Origin: Gammaproteobacteria bacterium
GTDB lineage: Bacteria > Pseudomonadota > Gammaproteobacteria > Pseudomonadales > Azotimanducaceae
Direction of reading: 5' to 3'
DNA: 64,000 nt
Assembly: GCA_028821405.1 (NCBI GenBank)
Contig: JAPPGK010000107.1
Coordinates: 57,657 to 121,656, forward strand
Shown: piece by piece, positions 34,555 through 43,278 of the stretch
How the letters are laid out: each line of letters begins with the position of its first letter
Numbering within the stretch: the stretch's first letter is position 1
The notes under the pieces: model-generated
What the model was told of the DNA's origin: nothing
What the model saw: the letters and a program-made list of their open reading frames with translations, nothing else
Databases searched by the model: none
Translations under genes and position numbers: made by a program

Positions 34555-37500
34555 CTAGTCGACTGTTCCCCGAAAGAACCGGTCCGCCAACCCGAACGCA
34601 TCGAGACCCACTTCGATCCCGATTAGCCGCCCCGGGATGTCATCCGCCGGCGGATGGATACCTCCCCAGATCCGCGACAGGCTGCACTGGTCGGACGCAT
34701 CCCGGTAGCGCGCCCACTCGAGCCGCATGTCGACCGATGGGCCTTCCTCGAAGACGAGGAACTCGTTGCGGCGGATCTCGAAGCTGCTCTTTCCGCCGGG
34801 GAAGTACTCGTCGCCGGTGAACGCGGTCAGTATTTCCGCTGCGGCGCGGGAGTACGTGGAGTGCCCGGATACGTAGCCGGCGAACGGCGGAGTCACGAAC
34901 GTCGGGCGCTGGTAGGGCCACCAGTTCTCCGCGAGGATCCAGCCGACCCCGGCGAGGTCGGTTTCCGGATCCTCGACGAAGCCGTGGCCGCGCCACGAGT
35001 AGAGTTTGACCTTGTCGACGTGTTCCCCGTCGTCGCCTGCGAGCGGATCGTCCTCGCCAACGAGTTCGACAAGGCCCGCCCTTAAGGGGATGCCGTCAAC
35101 ATGGTACGAGGGCGAGTCGGGATCGCTGCCCTGGCCGAGGTCCGCCATCCCGCGGATGGCGGAGACCGGACGGATGTAGTCGTAGTAGCCCTTGATGCCC
35201 CAGGCGGCCACTGCGGCGTCGTGCATGGCACCACCCAGGACGAAGTAGAGCTTCGCGTCCCACTCCAACTTGCCGAGTTCGCCCCCGCCACCCATGTAGC
35301 GGCGCTCGAGGGAGGGATGGTCGCTGACGTCGTTCGCGATGACGAACCAGTGGCCGGGTGGAGTCTCGGAGTCCGGGCCGTCGGCCCAGAACTCGGCCAG
35401 TACGCGGGCGTAGTCGCCACGCGGTACGACCTGTGCGTCGTAAGGCTCCCCGGTCGCCGGGTTGGTGTCGTAGCCGTCGCCCGGGTCGCCGCCCTCGTTG
35501 AAGTCGTAGAAGTTCGCGTAGTCCTCAAACTGCGTTGGGTAGTCCGCATCGTCGATGTTGCCGATGCTCGCCGGCGAGACGTCCATGGTGACGCCGTCTT
35601 CGGTCGACAGGTGTGATGCCCAGGCGGCGACTAGGGCGAAGTTCCACCTGTATTGACCCGCCAACGTACCGTCGTAGGTCGGCGGGGGCCCCGGGTCGTG
35701 GTAGACCTTGTACTGCCAACCGTCGCGCTGGTAGGTGACTACGTCCTCTTCCCGAAGTGCGAAGGGCACGACGCTGCCCCACTCCGGACCGATGAACTCG
35801 GGCTCGGAGTCGACCTGGTTGCCGGCTTGGTCGATGGCGACCTCGAGCTTGAGCGGTTGCCAGCGATTGCGGTCGACGATGTTCGGGTTACCCGGTTTCG
35901 AGGGTTCCAAGGCGGGGTTCACCGGCTCGTAGACCTGGTTGGCGTAGCCATTGGCCTCGTTGGCACCGTCCGCCAGACCGAACGAGATATAGCAGGCGGC
36001 GATGTGGTTGCCGAGGGCGGCTGGCGGATTGTCCCCTGCCGCGTACTCCGTTGACTCGAATTCGGGATCGAAACCCAGGTAGCCCATAAGCGCGTCGGCG
36101 TCGCGCTGGATCTGCTTGTTCCCCGGGGAATCCGCGAATCGATGCCGGACCAGCCGGTAGGCCGCATGGCTCATGGCTTCGCTTCGGGCGTTCTCGACCT
36201 GCGCGGGGGCCGGCAGCGAATCGAACGGGCACTCGGTCCCGATCCGTTCACGGCCAAGCAGCCATCGCGACTCGATCTCGGCGTAGGCCGCCCAGGCGTC
36301 GTACATCGCGGCGGCGACGTGGAACAGGTTTCGCGCATGTACCGTCGGTCGCGCGAAGTCGTTGCGGATGGACTGCAGCAGCACCTCGTTCCAACGCCGC
36401 GCGACCGAGACGTCCTGGTTGGGGCCGACCCCCGGGATGTAGTTCGCCGTGACGACCGCGTTGCCGGCGGGCATGGTGAAGGTGGTTTCGCGCGCGAAGC
36501 GGTCAGCGAACGTGCCGGCACGGCTGCTCCAGTGCGAGAAGAAGTAGCCCGCCTCGGGTTGGGCCGCCATCACGGTTACCTCGTCCCCGGGTTCGTAGAA
36601 TCCGCTGCCGTCACCGGAGTCCACGATCAGTCGCCCTGCGACGGGTCCCCCCGTGGGGGAGATCGTGACGACTTGGTTGACGGCAACACCGGACATCGTC
36701 GTCTCCGACCCGTCCAGCCACTTCACGGTGACGTCCGCGGCATCCGCGTCGCCTAGTCCGAAATGCAGTTCGAGGGGATTCTGCGAGACGTAGTTGCTGC
36801 CGGCGCGCATCTCCTGGACCTGGGTGATCCCGTCTGCGGCAACCGTCACCCGCGCTCCCACTCCGAAACCGTCGAGGCTCACCCCGAGGTAGGCCGTCGA
36901 GAGCGTCGTGTCGTTGCGGTAGTAGCGCAACGAATTGTCGTCGTTGTTGGAAATCAGGATGTCGATGTCGCCGTCGCGGTCCCCATCGAAGCAGGTGACA
37001 CCACGCCCCTGCCCGCGGTCGGTCAGCCCAGAGGCCTCGGCCTCGTCGACGAACGCGCCGTCGCCGGTCGCTCGGAACAGGCGAACGCGATCGTTCGCGT
37101 AGTTGTTGTCCTCCTCGTCGTTCTCCTCACGCCAGCCGTTGACGTGGAAGATGTCCTGGTGGCCGTCGTTGTCGAAGTCGGCGAAGCAGGCTGCCCAGCC
37201 CCAGCCCCCGTTGGCGACGCCGGCATCATCGGTGACGTCGGCGAACGCCCCGGTGCCGTCGTTGGCGTAGAGACGGTTGCCGTAGCCGATCAACTCGTCG
37301 GTGCCGGCGCGGGTCCGATAGATTGAGGTCACGAACCAGTCGAGGTCGCCGTCGTTGTCGTAGTCGACCACGGCCGCGCCCATTCCCGCCTGATCCTTGA
37401 TGACTTCGCGGTCCGTTGTCAGGGTGAACCGGCCGTCGCCATCGTTGCTGAACACTTGGCTGGTGCGGAAGTCGGACGCCATCAGAAGGTCGAGGTCGCC

Positions 37501-38337
37501 GTCCGAGTCGATATCGGCAAAGTTCGGCGTGAACGAGTTGTCCCGCCGGAACGCGGGCGCGCGGATCTGCAGTTCCTCCGGATCCGACGAGTCGATCAGG
37601 GTCTCGGCGATGCGCGACTGGCGGCTGTAGCTCTCAAACGTCCAGTCGCCGTTGTTGCGCCACAGCGTCTCGGTGTCGTCCCGTTCGGCGTTTCCCCAGT
37701 GCGCCAGTGCCAGGTCCAGGTCGCCGTCCTCGTCGTAGTCGGCGAAGGCGGCGGAGAAGGTGTTCTGCGCGAAGATGGCCAGACCCGACGACGCCGTCAC
37801 GTCGACGAACGTGCCGTCGCGGTTCTCCATGAGGTAGTACGGGTCGCCCTCGACCGCGCCGACGAAAAGGTCCAGATCGCCGTCGCCGTCGATGTCGGCG
37901 AAGGTTGGGCCGCTGCCCTTGTGAACTAGGTCGAGCCCGACATCGGCAGCGACATCGACAAAGGTCCCGTCGCCCTGGTTCTCGAACAGCCGGTTCGGCG
38001 CGACGTCGCCCCCGGCGACATAGACATCGATGTCGCCGTCCGCGTCGTAGTCCACGGCGGCGAGACCGCTCGCCATGTATTCCGGATCGCTGAGCGGTGA
38101 GTGGGTGTAGCCCCAGGGTCGGGTCAGGCCGACGGTGGCGGATTGTTCAGTGAAGCGCAGCGCGGGCTGGTCCGGACCCACGCCGGTAGGCGGGGGAGTC
38201 GGAGGCGGAGGCGCGGGGGGCGCGCTACCGCCGCCGCCACCGCCGCAAGCGGCCACGACGAGGAGCGGGGCCAGACAGGACGACGCAAGGGACCATTGCC
38301 CGAGAGTCGGAAGGTCAGACCTGGTGCACGGGCCCAT
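34555..38337 (-). CDS. Lipoprotein: FG-GAP/ASPIC-UnbV domains fused to a vanadium-haloperoxidase-like domain
   Basis: 1260 residues. Lipobox LLVVAAC places the lipid Cys at 31, followed by a Gly/Pro linker. Residues ~60-480 are FG-GAP/VCBS repeats with many calcium-loop-like DxDxDGDxD motifs (DIDGDGDLDLFVG). Then an ASPIC/UnbV segment (AGSNYVSQNPLELHFGLG) and an InlB-like beta repeat (AQPEAGYFFSHWSS). From ~650 the protein resembles vanadium-dependent haloperoxidases. The vanadate-binding set is complete: K1049 and R1056 (KGYYDYIRP), S1157-G-H1159 (VSGHSTYSRA), R1222 and H1228 (RIWGGIHPPADD). It could halogenate organics with H2O2, or be a related phosphatase. A 186-bp gap separates it from the cytochrome gene. 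Confidence 0.85.
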   Translation of the reverse strand: MGPCTRSDLPTLGQWSLASSCLAPLLVVAACGGGGGGSAPPAPPPPTPPPTGVGPDQPALRFTEQSATVGLTRPWGYTHSPLSDPEYMASGLAAVDYDADGDIDVYVAGGDVAPNRLFENQGDGTFVDVAADVGLDLVHKGSGPTFADIDGDGDLDLFVGAVEGDPYYLMENRDGTFVDVTASSGLAIFAQNTFSAAFADYDEDGDLDLALAHWGNAERDDTETLWRNNGDWTFESYSRQSRIAETLIDSSDPEELQIRAPAFRRDNSFTPNFADIDSDGDLDLLMASDFRTSQVFSNDGDGRFTLTTDREVIKDQAGMGAAVVDYDNDGDLDWFVTSIYRTRAGTDELIGYGNRLYANDGTGAFADVTDDAGVANGGWGWAACFADFDNDGHQDIFHVNGWREENDEEDNNYANDRVRLFRATGDGAFVDEAEASGLTDRGQGRGVTCFDGDRDGDIDILISNNDDNSLRYYRNDTTLSTAYLGVSLDGFGVGARVTVAADGITQVQEMRAGSNYVSQNPLELHFGLGDADAADVTVKWLDGSETTMSGVAVNQVVTISPTGGPVAGRLIVDSGDGSGFYEPGDEVTVMAAQPEAGYFFSHWSSRAGTFADRFARETTFTMPAGNAVVTANYIPGVGPNQDVSVARRWNEVLLQSIRNDFARPTVHARNLFHVAAAMYDAWAAYAEIESRWLLGRERIGTECPFDSLPAPAQVENARSEAMSHAAYRLVRHRFADSPGNKQIQRDADALMGYLGFDPEFESTEYAAGDNPPAALGNHIAACYISFGLADGANEANGYANQVYEPVNPALEPSKPGNPNIVDRNRWQPLKLEVAIDQAGNQVDSEPEFIGPEWGSVVPFALREEDVVTYQRDGWQYKVYHDPGPPPTYDGTLAGQYRWNFALVAAWASHLSTEDGVTMDVSPASIGNIDDADYPTQFEDYANFYDFNEGGDPGDGYDTNPATGEPYDAQVVPRGDYARVLAEFWADGPDSETPPGHWFVIANDVSDHPSLERRYMGGGGELGKLEWDAKLYFVLGGAMHDAAVAAWGIKGYYDYIRPVSAIRGMADLGQGSDPDSPSYHVDGIPLRAGLVELVGEDDPLAGDDGEHVDKVKLYSWRGHGFVEDPETDLAGVGWILAENWWPYQRPTFVTPPFAGYVSGHSTYSRAAAEILTAFTGDEYFPGGKSSFEIRRNEFLVFEEGPSVDMRLEWARYRDASDQCSLSRIWGGIHPPADDIPGRLIGIEVGLDAFGLADRFFRGTVD

Positions 38338-38398
38338 GGCGTCGCCGGCCGGGTCGTGGATGGTGCGAGCCTTGGGCTGACGCCGTAGGGCTCCGCGT

Positions 38399-38437
38399 GG
38401 GCGACCGCGCCCCGTGGCGGGCGCGGTTCGGTCGCCC
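38399..38437 (-). terminator. REP-like palindrome 3' of the TonB-dependent receptor gene
   Basis: A nested hairpin, GGGCGACC (38399-38406) with GGTCGCCC (38430-38437), inside which CCGCGCCC pairs with GGGCGCGG. It starts 8 bases beyond the receptor stop on the minus strand. It is a near copy (about 34 of 39 positions) of the reverse complement of 28413-28451. Position after a gene end suggests transcription termination or mRNA stabilisation; there is no T tract. The rest of 38338-38445 is featureless. Confidence 0.6.
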
Positions 38438-38445
38438 GGGCGGAT

Positions 38446-40986
38446 CTACCTCAGGTTCCAGCGGAAGTCGAGCCCCACCGCCTGCGGCGGATCGAGGTAC
38501 TGGTAGCTGCCGCGCAGGTCGCCAAGCCACGGGTTCTCGGCACCCGTGGTGAGGTCGCTGTAGCGGTCGCGGACGATGCGTTCGTCGCCCAGGTTCTTGG
38601 CCCAGAGCACGATAGCCCACCGGTCGTCGACATCACGGACGGTGGCCCGCGCGTTGATGATGTGGTAACTCGGCAAGGCGATGGTGTTGTCGGTGTTGAA
38701 CCAGCGCTCGTCGAAACTCGACACATCCAAATGGAACGTCGCTGCGAGTTGGTCGTTGATCGGCAGGTCGTAGTCGAGGTTTGCGGTCACGCTCCAGGGC
38801 GACGAGAAGATCAGTTCCTTGCCCTCGTTCTGAAGCGCTTCGGTCAACTCGGTCTGCACGTAGGCGGTCACAATGGACCCCCGCAACCGTTCGGTCAACG
38901 CGGCGCTGACGTCGAGGTCGAAACCCCAGATCTCGGCAGCGCCCTCGTTGGCATTGAAACCGACGACGCTGCCGTTGGGCAGGGGTCGTTCGGAACGCTG
39001 GATCACGTCCTGCCAGTCCACCATGTAGACCGCCGTCTGTATTCCCGCCCGGCCGTCCATCAGCGTGAACTTCGTGCCGAGTTCGTAGTTGACCACGGTG
39101 TCGCCGTCGAAGAACACCACCGTGCGCAGCACCTCGGCGTTGGCGCGCCTTTCGGCGATCTCCGCCGGCGACAGCGAACCGGTCTGCTCGCCCGCCGACG
39201 CATCCCGCTCGAGGTTCCTGGCCGATAGCAGCACCCCCCGGTTCTGCCCGCCGGGCCGGTACCCCTCGGCGTAGCTGAAGTAGGCCATGAGGTCGCGGTT
39301 GCGGGGTCGCCAGGTGACCACGAAACGCGGGCTGATGACGTCGTTGTCCGTGGTGCCGTTCTGTTCGCCGACGTAGGTCCGGTAGTCTTCGAAGGAGTCC
39401 GGCCACTTCCAAGTGCCGAGATTGACGCTGTCCTGGTAGATCTTCTCGCCCTTGACGCCGATGAAGAAGTCTTGGGACAGCGATGCCACCCGGGCGCCGA
39501 CCGTCAGTTCCAGTTCGTCGGTGAGGTCGTAGCTGATCTCGCCGAATACCGACGTCTCCTCGAAGTTCGTCTGGTGCGACGTCTCGGGCGAATTGAAGAA
39601 GAAGACCTCGTCGTAGATCTCGCGTCCGGCGCTCATGGAGTACAAGACGCCGCTCCAGGACCAGTCCTCCGACTCCTTGGCGTAGGCGCCGGCGGTCCAG
39701 CGGAGCTTCCCGGGCCGGTTCGAGATCAGCTTGACCTCGTAGGTTGCGCGCTGAACGTCGGTCCAGCCATCCCAGCCGTAGCTGTTCATGTTCATGGCGT
39801 CGAGCGGTACTGGGCAGTTCACCTCGGGATCGGCCACCACGAGCAGGCAGCGGCCACTGACGTTGGCGCCGAAGGCGGTTGCCCAGTCGATTGCCCGGAC
39901 CATCGGTTCGGCGAGTTCCCGGAAGGTTAGGCTGTCCCGGTCGGTATCGGTCGCCGAGAACTCGATGTCCGCGAAGTTGAGCGTGGCGCCGAGGGTCACC
40001 CGCGTCACCCGGAAGTCGTCCCAGCCGTCGCCGTGGAGGCCGCGGAACGCCAGGGAATTGGTCACGTACGGGTCGTCCTCGATCAGGTCCGTATCGCCCC
40101 GATTGCCCGCGTTCGTGTACGCGGTGCCGTCTCCTTCCTGGGACACCCAGTAGCTTGCGATCTCGGCGGAGAAGCGCTCGCCGAAGTACTTGACCGCAAG
40201 CCGCCCGCCGGCGTTGGAGGTGGAGTTGATGTCCTTGTTGAGCCCCGTGCAGATCGCCCGCGCGATGGGGTAGCCGGTGTCGTTCACCTGTGGCGTGCAA
40301 TCGGCCAACTGGTCGATGTAGCCGGCGCGGGAGGTGTCGAACAGAACGAGCCGCGCCGCCAGGCGATCCTCGATCAACGGCACGTTGATGAGTCCGTTGA
40401 CATCGTGGGAACTGTCGTCCGCCCATTTCATCGAGTAGGTGCCGAAACGCAGTGCCGCGTCCCACTCGTTGGCGACCGGGGACTTGAAGATGTAGCGGAC
40501 CGCACCGCCTTGGGCACTCTCGCCGAAGAGCGTCCCCTGGGGGCCTTTCAGGACCTCGACCCGGTCGATGTCGAACAGGTTGCCGGTGATCTGCCGGGCC
40601 GGTCCGAGCGCCGACGTCAGCGAGGCGCCATCCAGATAGACCGCGACCATCGCCCCAGCGGTGTCCCGCACGCTGTTGGTCTGCTGCGAGGTGACGCCAC
40701 GGACCGTGTAGCGAGTCTGCGCCGCGCCTTCGCCGCCCATGTTGAGCCCGGAGACCAGGCGGAACACCTCGCCCATCTCCTGGGCGCCAATCTCCTCGAT
40801 CACCGAGTCGGTGACCGCGCCGATGCCCATCGGCGTATCCATCAGCCTGGTTTCGCGGTGCGTCGCCGTCACGACGACCTCTTCGATATCGTCTTCGTCA
40901 GCTTCGTTTTCCTCTTCCGCCAACGCTGTCCCGGTGGTGGCAAACAGCAAACAAGCGAAAAGCCCCAATCGACGTTGAGTCTCCAT
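38446..40986 (-). CDS. TonB-dependent outer-membrane receptor
   Basis: 846 residues. Signal peptide 1-23 (FACLLFATTGTALA), an acidic stretch, then a TonB box (IEEVVVTATHRET, about 34-46). The plug domain follows (about 50-165: GEVFRLVSGLNMGGEG, RYTVRGV, DIDRVEVLKGPQGTLFGES, GGAVRYIFKSP) and then a long beta-barrel, with YELGTKFTLMDGRAG and a C-terminal LDFRWNLR strand. Loop-rich sequence and YFSYAEGYRPGGQNRG are typical of receptors for larger organic ligands as well as siderophores; the ligand is not predictable. Energised by TonB. A purine-rich ribosome site (AAGGGGAA) precedes the ATG. Confidence 0.93.
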   Translation of the reverse strand: METQRRLGLFACLLFATTGTALAEEENEADEDDIEEVVVTATHRETRLMDTPMGIGAVTDSVIEEIGAQEMGEVFRLVSGLNMGGEGAAQTRYTVRGVTSQQTNSVRDTAGAMVAVYLDGASLTSALGPARQITGNLFDIDRVEVLKGPQGTLFGESAQGGAVRYIFKSPVANEWDAALRFGTYSMKWADDSSHDVNGLINVPLIEDRLAARLVLFDTSRAGYIDQLADCTPQVNDTGYPIARAICTGLNKDINSTSNAGGRLAVKYFGERFSAEIASYWVSQEGDGTAYTNAGNRGDTDLIEDDPYVTNSLAFRGLHGDGWDDFRVTRVTLGATLNFADIEFSATDTDRDSLTFRELAEPMVRAIDWATAFGANVSGRCLLVVADPEVNCPVPLDAMNMNSYGWDGWTDVQRATYEVKLISNRPGKLRWTAGAYAKESEDWSWSGVLYSMSAGREIYDEVFFFNSPETSHQTNFEETSVFGEISYDLTDELELTVGARVASLSQDFFIGVKGEKIYQDSVNLGTWKWPDSFEDYRTYVGEQNGTTDNDVISPRFVVTWRPRNRDLMAYFSYAEGYRPGGQNRGVLLSARNLERDASAGEQTGSLSPAEIAERRANAEVLRTVVFFDGDTVVNYELGTKFTLMDGRAGIQTAVYMVDWQDVIQRSERPLPNGSVVGFNANEGAAEIWGFDLDVSAALTERLRGSIVTAYVQTELTEALQNEGKELIFSSPWSVTANLDYDLPINDQLAATFHLDVSSFDERWFNTDNTIALPSYHIINARATVRDVDDRWAIVLWAKNLGDERIVRDRYSDLTTGAENPWLGDLRGSYQYLDPPQAVGLDFRWNLR

Positions 40987-41141
40987 TCAGTTCCCCTTTC
41001 TTTTTTTACTTCCGCATACGATCCTGGGGCCGCGTTCGACCGAGCGCGGGCCCAACTTCGTATCTTGCGCGAGCCCTATCCGTTGGTCAATACGACCTCG
41101 CTGGCGCTCGCTGGAGTTGGCCTCCCGTGGCGTCAAAGCGG

Positions 41142-41864
41142 TTACCGGGCGAAGACGAGGGCGTGTTCGAAGTCGAGGTCGACCGACGCCAGGATGCGTG
41201 CCTTCATCTGCCGGTAGGCCCACGGGTCCAGGCTGGCCAACTCGTTGAAGAACGGCTTCGCGACGAGGCGCAGATCGGAACCGGCGGGATAGACCCGGTG
41301 AACCAGGCCGCAGGCTTCGGCGGTTGGGCCGTCCATCGTTTCGCCCAGGTAGGAGATCGGCGTAACCACGGATTGGTTGACCAGTCGGGGCAGCTTGTAC
41401 GACCAGCCTTCCGCCGCCCAGAGTGCCCGGTGGATGCGCGGATCGCCGTAGTTCACGTCCTCGGTGGCGAGTCGGAAGTCGCACGACAGGCTGTAGTCGT
41501 AGCCGGAACCCAGGGCGTGGCCGTGCAGCAGCACCACCGTCGGCTTGGGGCAGGCCCGAAATACGGCGGCGGATTCGAGCAGGAGCGCCGGGCCGGTGCC
41601 GAGGTCGAGGTCCACTCGTCGACCTCTCATGGGATCCTTGCCTTGAGGGGTGCCTGCCGTCAGGTCGTCCCCGGCACAGAACGCTCGGCCTTCGCCCGAC
41701 AGGACGAGGACGCGCACGGAATCGTCGTCGCCAGCGGCCTCGACGGCGCCCTTGATGCGTACGTGCTGGTCGAGGTCCAGGGCGTTGAGCTTCTGCGGGC
41801 GGTTTAGGATCAGGTGGCGAACCGGTCCCTCGTCCCGGATGACCAACGCCGCCTCGTCGCTCAT
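41142..41864 (-). CDS. Enoyl-CoA hydratase/isomerase family protein
   Basis: 240 residues from ATG 41864, which overlaps the upstream gene stop (ATGA). The same frame is open for 300 more codons, but that stretch runs across the upstream gene out of frame and has no crotonase features. Crotonase motifs: LILNRPQKLNALDLDQHVRI, VLVLSGEGRAFCAGDDL (oxyanion-hole loop) and VVLLHGHALGSGYDYSLSCD. The catalytic Glu positions of true hydratases are not obvious in NYGDPRIHRALWAAEG, so hydration is not assured. Acts on an acyl-CoA together with its paralogue next door. Confidence 0.87.
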   Translation of the reverse strand: MSDEAALVIRDEGPVRHLILNRPQKLNALDLDQHVRIKGAVEAAGDDDSVRVLVLSGEGRAFCAGDDLTAGTPQGKDPMRGRRVDLDLGTGPALLLESAAVFRACPKPTVVLLHGHALGSGYDYSLSCDFRLATEDVNYGDPRIHRALWAAEGWSYKLPRLVNQSVVTPISYLGETMDGPTAEACGLVHRVYPAGSDLRLVAKPFFNELASLDPWAYRQMKARILASVDLDFEHALVFAR

Positions 41865-42625
41865 CGTCCCTTGAACTCCGGCGGCCGGCGCTCCCGCCAG
41901 GCCTTCATTCCCTCCAGTCGGTCCTCGATGACGTGGGTTTGGCGGACGCCGAGGGAATGCACCATGGCGGCATCGAAGGGCAGGTCGAGCTGCGGCAGCA
42001 CCTGGAGCTTGTGGACCTCCCAGGCGCGCGTCGGTAGGTTCGCGATTTCCGCGGCGAGTTCGATTGCCCGGGCGTCGAACGACTCGACATCCACGACTTC
42101 GTGAACGAGTTGGATCCGTTTCGCCTCCTCGGCGGTAAGGATCTCGCCCAGCAGCAGCATCCGCATCGCCTGGGACTGGCCGATGAGCTTCGGCAGCAAG
42201 TAGGCGATGCCCGTCGCAGCAGCGCGGCCTTGGCGAATACGTGGATCGCCGATTCGCGCCGTCGCGGATGCCAGGCGGATGTCGCAGACGCAGGCCAGAT
42301 CGAGCGCGAGCCCAAGCACCTCGCCGTGCATCAGCGCCAGCGTCGGTTTCATGAATGCCCGTAGCGTCCTGATCGCGTCCTGTTCCGGCAACGGACCGGG
42401 ACCGTGGGATCCCTTCGGGTGCCGATGCGCGAGCCGCGCCGGCCACTCGCCCATATTCGTCCAGTCGTCGCCCCCACTGCAGCAGTCCAGCACCAGTGCG
42501 CGGGTGCTGGCGTCCGTGGCCGCCTCGTTCACCGCATCGCGCAGGGTCTCGAGCATGGCGAAGTCGATCAACCGCCCGCCAAAGCTGATCCTGGTCACCC
42601 CGCCAGCGCGCCGAATGTCGAGCAT
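41861..42625 (-). CDS. Enoyl-CoA hydratase/isomerase family protein (dienoyl-CoA hydratase-like)
   Basis: 254 residues. A crotonase-fold protein with weaker motifs: ISFGGRLIDFAMLETLRDAV, LVLDCCSGGDDWTNMGEW in place of the usual oxyanion-hole loop, and MKPTLALMHGEVLGLALDLA. The C-terminal helix includes LGVRQTHVIEDRLEGMKAWRERRPPEFKGR-type sequence (cited in part), which is the normal family ending. It resembles hydratases of aromatic/dienoyl-CoA degradation more than fatty-acid hydratases, an inference from overall feel. First gene of a two-gene operon; 48 bp from the divergent lipoprotein gene. Confidence 0.8.
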   Translation of the reverse strand: MLDIRRAGGVTRISFGGRLIDFAMLETLRDAVNEAATDASTRALVLDCCSGGDDWTNMGEWPARLAHRHPKGSHGPGPLPEQDAIRTLRAFMKPTLALMHGEVLGLALDLACVCDIRLASATARIGDPRIRQGRAAATGIAYLLPKLIGQSQAMRMLLLGEILTAEEAKRIQLVHEVVDVESFDARAIELAAEIANLPTRAWEVHKLQVLPQLDLPFDAAMVHSLGVRQTHVIEDRLEGMKAWRERRPPEFKGR

Positions 42626-42673
42626 CCTTCTTCCCTTCGCCAGTGTCCGTGGGCATGATACGGGAGTCGCCCG

Positions 42674-43072
42674 ATGTCGACGGAGGCCGAAATGCGTCGT
42701 TGCTTTGTTGTCGTACTCTTCGCGGTCTTGGCGGGTTGCGCGACGGCCAAGCGCGGATCGACGGAGACATTCGAGGTCCGCTCTTCTCCTTCCGGGGCGT
42801 CGGTTACGTCGACCAGCGGTTGGGAGTGCACCACGCCATGCAGCGTCAAGGTCGCCCGCCGCGGCGACTTCGTCGTAACCGTGCAGAAGGACGGCTACGT
42901 CACACAGACGTTCACCATCAAGTCAGTGCCGATCCAGGGTCAAAAGAAAGGGCTCAAGGACCGCGTCGTCGTCGGGGAAACCGAATACATCGGTCGCGTC
43001 ACGGATTGGGCCAGCGGTGCCAACCGCGAGCACCAACCGAATCCACTAGAAGTCGAACTCGAACACGAATAA
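42674..43072 (+). CDS. PEGA-domain-like lipoprotein
   Basis: 132 residues (or 126 from ATG 42692). The N-terminus MRRCFVVVLFAVLAGCATAK is a lipoprotein signal with lipobox LAGC. The rest matches a PEGA-like beta domain: FEVRSSPSGASVTSTSG, CTTPCSVKVARRGDFVVTVQ and DGYVTQTFTI. PEGA domains are surface or periplasmic modules of unclear function. Divergent from the crotonase genes and probably monocistronic; a palindrome region follows. Confidence 0.75.
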   Translation: MSTEAEMRRCFVVVLFAVLAGCATAKRGSTETFEVRSSPSGASVTSTSGWECTTPCSVKVARRGDFVVTVQKDGYVTQTFTIKSVPIQGQKKGLKDRVVVGETEYIGRVTDWASGANREHQPNPLEVELEHE

Positions 43073-43084
43073 CCTGCGCCGAAG

Positions 43085-43191
43085 GGGCGCCCCTTGTGGT
43101 CGCCCGCATCGAGCGATGTGTTGGAAGGCGCGGGACGGGACAACGCCGCCAGACGGCTCGACCGCGCCCGCTAAGGCGCGCACTCGCGGTC
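43085..43191. repeat. Intergenic palindromes related to the REP-like family
   Basis: Between the lipoprotein and htpX genes, GGGCGCCC (43085-43092) and GGTCGCCC (43098-43105) form a compact hairpin whose right arm is identical to the 28.4- and 38.4-kb elements. A second hairpin pairs GACCGCG (43160-43166) with CGCGGTC (43185-43191) around a CGCGCC/GGCGCG core. The genes on both sides end here, so a bidirectional terminator role is possible. Confidence 0.45.
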
Positions 43192-43278
43192 TGGCCCCAG
43201 CCCCCACCGCCCGAGGACTCTGCGCCATCAACGGCGCTGGCGCGCCGTTTCTGCGGCGCAGACTCCTCGGCCAGTCCC

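Noticed and set aside
41865-42770. N-terminal extension making a 542-residue protein with the crotonase gene at 41142
   Set aside because: The extension is Arg/Pro/Gly-rich translation of the upstream crotonase gene in the wrong frame; the ATGA junction at 41861-41864 marks the true start.
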